Below the pieces are notes generated by a model. That model saw only the letters and a list, made by a program, of their open reading frames with translations. It was not told the DNA's origin and did not search any database. Positions 7,155 through 10,318 of a DNA stretch of 10,318 nucleotides are shown piece by piece. The DNA comes from CALJIC01 sp039805565. GTDB taxonomy: Bacteria; Chloroflexota; Chloroflexia; Chloroflexales; Roseiflexaceae. How positions within the stretch are numbered: the first letter of the stretch is position 1; each line of letters starts with the position of its first letter. The stretch is taken from assembly GCA_039805565.1 (NCBI GenBank), contig JBDLTZ010000039.1, positions 1 to 10,318 of the forward strand, written 5' to 3'. The position numbers and the translations under genes are program-made.

Positions 7155-7751
7155 CTACCGGTACAGGGAGTTGCGCTCGATATAGGCGATGACCGCGTCG
7201 GGCATCATGTAGCGGACTGGGCGTCCCTCGGCGATGCGGCGGCGCAGGTCGGAGCTTGATATCTCGAGCCGCGGCCCGTCGATGACCGTGATCTGGTCGG
7301 TGACCTCGGGGAGATGGTGCCGGAGGACTTCGAGGTTCGGCGTGTGTCCCGGGCGGGCCATCGCGACGATGTGCGCGAGCTGTGGGATACGGCGGGCCTC
7401 GTGCCAGCGGTGCATATCGGCGAGGGTGTCGGCGCCGAGGATGAAGTGCAGCTCGCCGAATCCCGCGAGGCTCAGCTGCTCAAGTGTAGTGACGGTGTAC
7501 GAGAGGCCGGGGCGCTCGACCTCGATCGGCGAGACGTCGAGGGCGCTGTTATCGGCGCAGCCCAGGCGCGCCATCTCGAGGCGCTGCATTGGCGTGGCGA
7601 CGTGGGAGCCGTTCTTGAGCGGCTGGCGGCCGGCTGGCACCAGCAGGACCTTGTCGAGGCGCAGGGCACTGCGGGCCTCCTCGGCGATCGCGAGGTGGCC
7701 GTGGTGGAGGGGGTCAAACGTGCCTCCTAAGATTCCGGTGCGCTCAGTCAT
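7155..7751 (-). CDS. nadD: Nicotinate-nucleotide adenylyltransferase
   Basis: A 198-aa cytoplasmic enzyme of NAD biosynthesis that joins ATP and nicotinate mononucleotide to give deamido-NAD plus diphosphate. GILGGTFDPLHHGHL (6-20) carries the nucleotidyltransferase HxGH signature (HHGH, 16-19), and ISSSDLRRR (164-172) is the second signature that contacts ATP. The C-terminal RYMMPDAVIAYIERNSLY is also typical. The start is taken at ATG 7751, because the family begins here and a TATAAT box ends 7 nt upstream. An upstream in-frame start at 7802 would add 17 residues running through the promoter and part of a hairpin. In many bacteria nadD sits beside rsfS, but here the next gene is rsmG. Confidence 0.95.
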   Translation of the reverse strand: MTERTGILGGTFDPLHHGHLAIAEEARSALRLDKVLLVPAGRQPLKNGSHVATPMQRLEMARLGCADNSALDVSPIEVERPGLSYTVTTLEQLSLAGFGELHFILGADTLADMHRWHEARRIPQLAHIVAMARPGHTPNLEVLRHHLPEVTDQITVIDGPRLEISSSDLRRRIAEGRPVRYMMPDAVIAYIERNSLYR

Positions 7752-7758
7752 GCGGCGG

Positions 7759-7767
7759 ATTATAGCA
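7759..7767 (-). promoter_or_regulatory. nadD promoter, consensus extended -10 giving a leaderless mRNA
   Basis: A perfect TATAAT (7759-7764) preceded by TGC on the minus strand. It ends 7 nt before the nadD ATG, so the expected transcript start coincides with the A of the start codon. No ribosome binding site is present in that gap. No convincing -35 hexamer was found, which fits an extended -10 promoter. Confidence 0.65.
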
Positions 7768-7782
7768 CGGGCTTCAGCCGTG
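7766..7782. repeat. Small REP-like hairpin beside the nadD promoter
   Basis: CACGGGCTTCAGCCGTG folds as CAC/GTG plus GGC/GCC around a TTCA loop with one bulged G. It abuts and partly overlaps the extended -10 of nadD. Sequences with this GGCTTCAGCC core are common as interspersed palindromes in bacteria. A single copy here proves nothing. Confidence 0.3.
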
Positions 7783-7793
7783 GGTCGCAGACA

Positions 7794-7830
7794 GCACGAC
7801 ACGAAGACCTGTGGGGCCTTCGTGTCGTGC
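7794..7830. terminator. Terminator-like hairpin downstream of the 82-aa gene
   Basis: A perfect 13-bp stem: GCACGACACGAAG (7794-7806) pairs with CTTCGTGTCGTGC (7818-7830) around an 11-nt loop. It lies 21 bp beyond the stop of the gene at 7852-8100, in the order expected for its terminator, and insulates nadD from it. There is no clear T-run on the minus strand. Confidence 0.65.
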
Positions 7831-7851
7831 TTGCGTCTCTGTCAGGGCTAG

Positions 7852-8100
7852 TCAGGCGTACTCGAGCTCGATCTCAGCGCCCTCCTGGAGGAGGTCCCAC
7901 ACCAGCCACGCGGCGGCACGGCGATCGTCGTCGGTCAGGTCGCTGATGTAGGGCGCGATGAGCTCGGCCACATCGCGGCGCGTGAGCGCGTAGGCGCGCT
8001 GCCCGAGCCGCTGGTACATCTGGAGCGCGAGCAGGTCGCTGAGCTCGTGCAGGTCGCGCTCGGGGAGGGCCTGTGTTGTGGAGTAGGCTCTTCCGCGCAT
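7852..8100 (-). CDS. Hypothetical small protein (82 aa), second gene of a two-gene unit
   Basis: An 82-aa acidic, mostly helical soluble protein with no signal peptide or membrane segment. I do not recognise a family. Visible stretches are ALPERDLHELSDLLALQMYQ (11-30), RRDVAELIAPYISDLTDDDR (41-60) and WLVWDLLQEGAEIELEYA (65-82). It is supported as a gene by GAGG 6 nt before the ATG, by codon use like its neighbours, and by a stem-loop just beyond its stop. It begins 18 bp after the stop of the 328-aa membrane protein gene, so the two are very probably one operon. A partner or regulatory role for the membrane protein is a guess from position only. Confidence 0.7.
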   Translation of the reverse strand: MRGRAYSTTQALPERDLHELSDLLALQMYQRLGQRAYALTRRDVAELIAPYISDLTDDDRRAAAWLVWDLLQEGAEIELEYA

Positions 8101-8118
8101 GGTGTGCCTCGTGCCCGT

Positions 8119-9105
8119 CTAGCTCATGTAGTCATCGTTGGCGCGCCGGCGCGACTGGGTCTGGCGATCGTGGTGCCGCTGCTCAGCGGGGGCGGTTCGC
8201 GCGGGGCGATCAGATCGCTCCTGAGCGGCTGGGAGGCGTGGTACGCGCTGGTCCTGACGCTCGTCGTAGAGCGCCTGGGTGCGTGGATCGTACTGCTCCT
8301 GCTCCTCCTCAACGGTGAGCGTCGTGCTGGAGAGGCTGTCACTGATGTACTCGAGCACGTCGCGGATATCCTCGTTGTCGTCGAGCATGCCGTCGAAAGG
8401 CATCGCGACACCCGAGACTGTCTTGACCGTCTGGCCGACTTCTTTGAGCGTCTTGTCAATGCCGGTGACGAGCGAGCGCATCACCGCCGCCAGCTCCTCG
8501 CGCTCCTGCACCGTGAGGTTGGCGAAGCCGACGAGCGCCTTCTCCTGCGCCCGCAGCAGTGTCGCACGCAGGATCGCGATGTCCGCCTGAGTCTGCAGCT
8601 CGTAGCGCTTCACCAGGTGAGCCTGGCGCACCTGCTCGACGAGCTCATCGCTCGAGACGGGCGTCCAGAGCAGAGCCGGGATGATCACGAAGCCGATGAT
8701 GCCGATCAGCATCTGCTGGTTTACCAGGTTCGTATCCGCCACGACCGGCTGTGCGGACCACCAGGACCACTGGATCTGGTAGCTGTAGTACAGCAGATAG
8801 AGGGCGCAGCCGATGATCACTGGGAACGCCCAGGTACGCGCGTTGACTTTCTGGAGCAACATGCCTGCTGGGGACCATGGGATCAGGAATGAGACGAGAG
8901 AGGGTGGGGCGAGGACGAGGATGGCAGTGTAGGCTGCAGCGACGATCCAATTGCTGGTGAGTTGCGACTGGACTCCCCACCAGTACGCAGCAGAGCCACC
9001 CATTGAGATAACCGCCAGAACGGCGAGAAGTGTCTTTGAGGTGAACTGAAAGCCGGTGGGGCGCCGACGCTGTCCACGCATCATATCCAGATAGCGACTG
9101 CTCAC
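8119..9105 (-). CDS. Uncharacterised four-helix membrane protein with cytoplasmic helical domain and charged tail (328 aa)
   Basis: Not recognised as a named family. Hydrophobic segments at about 25-45, 53-75, 92-110 and 131-149 predict four transmembrane helices, with a short basic N-terminus (MMRGQRRRPTG) that suggests an inside N-terminus. Residues ~151-260 are a charged, helical domain with likely coiled coil (SSDELVEQVRQ, RATLLRAQEKALVGF, EREELAAVMRSL). Residues ~265-328 are a low-complexity Arg/Gln/Asp-rich tail, probably disordered. The GTG start at 9105 is set by AAGGAG 9 nt upstream. The stop lies 18 bp before the next gene. The plan, a small membrane anchor plus a cytoplasmic helical domain, fits a scaffold or sensor, but no catalytic motif is visible. 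Confidence 0.8.
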   Translation of the reverse strand: MSSRYLDMMRGQRRRPTGFQFTSKTLLAVLAVISMGGSAAYWWGVQSQLTSNWIVAAAYTAILVLAPPSLVSFLIPWSPAGMLLQKVNARTWAFPVIIGCALYLLYYSYQIQWSWWSAQPVVADTNLVNQQMLIGIIGFVIIPALLWTPVSSDELVEQVRQAHLVKRYELQTQADIAILRATLLRAQEKALVGFANLTVQEREELAAVMRSLVTGIDKTLKEVGQTVKTVSGVAMPFDGMLDDNEDIRDVLEYISDSLSSTTLTVEEEQEQYDPRTQALYDERQDQRVPRLPAAQERSDRPARTAPAEQRHHDRQTQSRRRANDDYMS

Positions 9106-9114
9106 AGCACCAGG

Positions 9115-9120
9115 CTCCTT
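9115..9120 (-). promoter_or_regulatory. Ribosome binding site that decides the GTG start at 9105
   Basis: AAGGAG on the minus strand, 9 nt before GTG. In-frame ATG codons only occur from residue 8 onwards and lack such a site. Confidence 0.75.
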
Positions 9121-9242
9121 ACTGAGCGTGCTCGTACAATATCCACAGAAACTATACCTACTTTAATCTTTTTGTAACGCATCAAGATACGCTCGATTTG
9201 ATAACGATTTTTTTGCTTGATGTAGATACATATTATACACGA
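9121..9242 (-). promoter_or_regulatory. AT-rich promoter region of the membrane-protein operon
   Basis: This gap is markedly AT-rich. On the minus strand it holds TATAGT (9151-9156), about 45 nt before the GTG, and TATAAT (9232-9237) further upstream, neither with a strong -35. CATCAAG (9180-9186) and CTTGATG (9216-9222) form an inverted repeat with a 29-nt spacer. AGATAC occurs twice as a direct repeat (9185-9190, 9224-9229). These could be regulator sites; which box is used cannot be decided by reading. Confidence 0.35.
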
Positions 9243-9959
9243 CTATGGCACCCGCACCGCATTAGAATTCAGGATGAATGCCTCAACTGTTTCGGTGTAG
9301 CCGGCCACCTCCATGCGTTGCCGCACCGCATCTGAAATTGCCGTCAGGCCGAAGTCGCCGTTGATCCGGTACGGGACTTCGAACGCTGCTTCGCCCGTGG
9401 GGCGGAACGTGAACGTGGCCTGAACTGGGAAGCTGCCGCGCACCAGTCCGATTTCGAGCACTTGCGCTGTTTGTGGGTCCCACCACAGGAGCGGTACCGG
9501 TTCTATGGCTGTGTATTGCAGCTTCTCCTCGAGCACGGTGCGATCCATCTGCTGCGCCCGCCAGCGCTCCTCGCTCGTGCGTGGCAGTGGTGTGGCCGGG
9601 ATGATTATGAACGCAGGTGTTGCAGTCGCCGGGACAGGTATCGGAGTTGGGCTGACGGGCACCGCTGTAGCCGATGGAGTGATCGTCGCAGGTAGCGTCT
9701 GCGTCGGCGGCGATGTGCTTGTGGCGGGAGCGGCAGGAGGTGAAAGCTGCTCTGTGGCCGCTTCAGCCGGAGGAGGTGTTGCCGTGACGTCAGAAGCCTC
9801 TTGTGTCGCTCGCTCACCTGAGAGCGCCGTCGCTGTCTGACGTGCTGCCTGACTGACTAACGGTGTCCGCTCCGGAGTCGGTGTGCCGGCCGGCAGGCGG
9901 AGCGGCTCGCCGCAGCTCATGAGCAGGAGCAGCAAGAGGAGAGCGAGGGATCGGCGCAC
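9243..9959 (-). CDS. Secreted lipoprotein with Thr/Pro/Ala-rich linker and C-terminal domain of unknown function
   Basis: A 238-aa protein. MRRSLALLLLLLLMSC is a type II signal peptide with the lipobox LMSC, so Cys16 should be lipidated after cleavage and the protein anchored on the outer face of the membrane. Residues ~20-125 are a low-complexity linker of Thr, Pro, Ala and Ser, likely extended and perhaps glycosylated. Residues ~126-238 look folded (LLWWDPQTAQVLEIGLVRG, FTFRPTGEAAFEVPYRING, AVRQRMEVAGYTETVEAF) and suggest a small beta-rich domain I do not recognise. The start is GTG at 9959. No good ribosome binding site is seen, but no other in-frame start exists and the signal peptide begins here. 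The gene stands alone, 137 bp upstream of the membrane-protein operon on the same strand. Confidence 0.8.
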   Translation of the reverse strand: MRRSLALLLLLLLMSCGEPLRLPAGTPTPERTPLVSQAARQTATALSGERATQEASDVTATPPPAEAATEQLSPPAAPATSTSPPTQTLPATITPSATAVPVSPTPIPVPATATPAFIIIPATPLPRTSEERWRAQQMDRTVLEEKLQYTAIEPVPLLWWDPQTAQVLEIGLVRGSFPVQATFTFRPTGEAAFEVPYRINGDFGLTAISDAVRQRMEVAGYTETVEAFILNSNAVRVP

Positions 9960-9993
9960 AGTGTGATCATCAACTTTCGGCCTGATATACAGA

Positions 9994-10022
9994 ATAATAG
10001 CACGTGTGTTCTGTCTTGTCTA
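9994..10022 (-). promoter_or_regulatory. Proximal promoter of the lipoprotein gene
   Basis: TAGACA (10017-10022), a 17-nt spacer and TATTAT (9994-9999) preceded by TGC (extended -10) on the minus strand. The expected start is near 9987, leaving a leader of about 28 nt before GTG 9959. Confidence 0.6.
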
Positions 10023-10149
10023 CAACAGATTTCCTGCGTGGATGTGGTTCTGGCCACCAGTCGTACGAGAATACATCGCGCTCGACAGCCAAACCCCCCG
10101 CGAGAATAGAACGTGCTACAAAACAAACAGGAAGTGTAAAAACACCTAA

Positions 10150-10178
10150 ATTGTAGCGTGGTGGCGTTTTGTTGTCAA
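10150..10178 (-). promoter_or_regulatory. Distal sigma70-type promoter upstream of the lipoprotein gene
   Basis: Perfect TTGACA (10173-10178), exactly 17 nt, then TACAAT (10150-10155) on the minus strand: the best promoter match in the window. Its -10 box lies in the right arm of the GCTACAA/TTGTAGC inverted repeat. A transcript from here would start near 10143 and carry a leader of about 180 nt into the lipoprotein gene, or could make a separate short RNA. Confidence 0.65.
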
Positions 10179-10207
10179 GTGTATCGGTAATCAGTGGCTG
10201 TAATCGG

Positions 10208-10228
10208 CAAGGATGCGCATAATCCTTG
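10208..10228. repeat. Inverted repeat upstream of the distal promoter
   Basis: CAAGGAT (10208-10214) and ATCCTTG (10222-10228) form a perfect 7-bp inverted repeat with a 7-nt spacer; ATGCGCAT (10213-10220) inside it is itself palindromic. It sits 30 bp upstream of the TTGACA box, where an activator site would lie. It could equally be a hairpin at the end of an off-window transcript. Confidence 0.4.
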
Positions 10229-10289
10229 TTCAATGGTTTATACATAAAGATTGAGATTTTTACGCGTGTACTCTAGTGCCGCCTGTGTA

Positions 10290-10314
10290 GACCTGTGATG
10301 AGGCCACAGAGGTC
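10290..10314. repeat. Imperfect hairpin near the right window edge
   Basis: GACCT plus GTG (10290-10297) pairs with CAC plus AGGTC (10305-10314), with a 2-nt AG bulge and a 7-nt loop. Its role cannot be judged because the neighbouring gene is outside the window. Confidence 0.3.
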
Positions 10315-10318
10315 ACCG

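Larger units (their letters stand above)
9960..10318. other. AT-rich non-coding regulatory region, no gene seen
   Basis: About 359 bp without a convincing gene and visibly lower in GC than the coding DNA. It contains two tandem minus-strand promoters aimed at the lipoprotein gene (listed separately), a GTGT/ACAC mini-hairpin (10134-10145), the 7-bp inverted repeat GCTACAA/TTGTAGC (10115-10121, 10151-10157), CAAGGAT/ATCCTTG (10208-10214, 10222-10228) and an imperfect hairpin at 10290-10314. Short minus-strand open frames overlap the promoters and lack ribosome binding sites. Confidence 0.6.

Noticed and set aside
7795..7829. Possible mobile-element terminal inverted repeats
   Set aside because: The arms enclose only an 11-nt loop and lie just beyond a stop codon, which fits a terminator hairpin and leaves no room for an element.
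8047..8892. Plus-strand open frame (281 codons) opposite the membrane-protein gene
   Set aside because: The minus-strand frame has a strong ribosome binding site, coherent transmembrane helices and an operon partner. The plus-strand product has no recognisable motif.
9917..10126. Minus-strand frame of 69 codons starting with TTG
   Set aside because: It overlaps the lipoprotein signal-peptide codons in another frame, lacks a ribosome binding site and is Cys/Ser-rich in a way typical of shadow frames.
9970..10245. Minus-strand open frame of 91 codons in the AT-rich right end
   Set aside because: It has no ribosome binding site, spans both candidate promoters and several inverted repeats, and its composition looks random.
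1..10318. tRNA, rRNA or riboswitch
   Set aside because: No cloverleaf, rRNA signature or known riboswitch core was recognised by eye on either strand. A covariance-model scan would be needed to exclude small structured RNAs, especially at 9990-10145.

Overview
The window looks like chromosomal DNA of a high-GC bacterium, most likely a member of Chloroflexota (Roseiflexus/Chloroflexus-like). This is inferred from gene content and style: a large GT-C membrane glycosyltransferase with a long extracytoplasmic tail, a short GT35 glucan phosphorylase with an N-terminal DUF3417-type region, a PspA/IM30 protein, a lipoprotein with a long Thr/Pro/Ala-rich linker, and runs of 7-bp tandem repeats. No rRNA, tRNA, CRISPR array, transposase or phage gene was seen. 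The assignment rests on reading alone, not on a search.

Layout. At the left edge (1-477, minus) is the N-terminal 159 residues of a secernin/C69-type Ntn hydrolase, cut by the window. Upstream of it lies an 861-aa GT-C-like membrane glycosyltransferase (570-3155, minus). Its gene carries two short in-frame insertions built from heptamer repeats. A 253-bp divergent intergenic region follows, with a candidate promoter for each side. Next is alpha-glucan phosphorylase (3409-5547, plus; TTG start with a strong ribosome binding site). It converges on a PspA/IM30 gene (5603-6265, minus) across a 13-bp GC-rich hairpin that could end both transcripts. Upstream of pspA are two housekeeping genes, nadD (7155-7751) and rsmG (6410-7123), both minus and probably co-transcribed. 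nadD has a TATAAT box placed so that its mRNA should be leaderless.

Beyond a 13-bp terminator-like hairpin lies a two-gene minus-strand unit of unknown function (328-aa four-helix membrane protein, then an 82-aa soluble protein, 18 bp apart). Next, also minus, is a 238-aa secreted lipoprotein. The last 359 bp (9960-10318) are AT-rich, hold no convincing gene, and contain two good sigma70-type promoters in tandem pointing at the lipoprotein gene, plus several inverted repeats.

The genes do not form one pathway. The window is a mosaic of housekeeping genes (nadD, rsmG), glycogen/maltodextrin breakdown (phosphorylase), envelope functions (PspA, glycosyltransferase, lipoprotein, membrane protein) and an uncharacterised membrane/small-protein pair. 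No clear new multi-gene system was found. The most unusual items are the heptamer-repeat insertions inside the glycosyltransferase gene, the recurrent extended -10 / leaderless promoter style, the uncharacterised pair at 7852-9105 and the regulatory region at 9960-10318.
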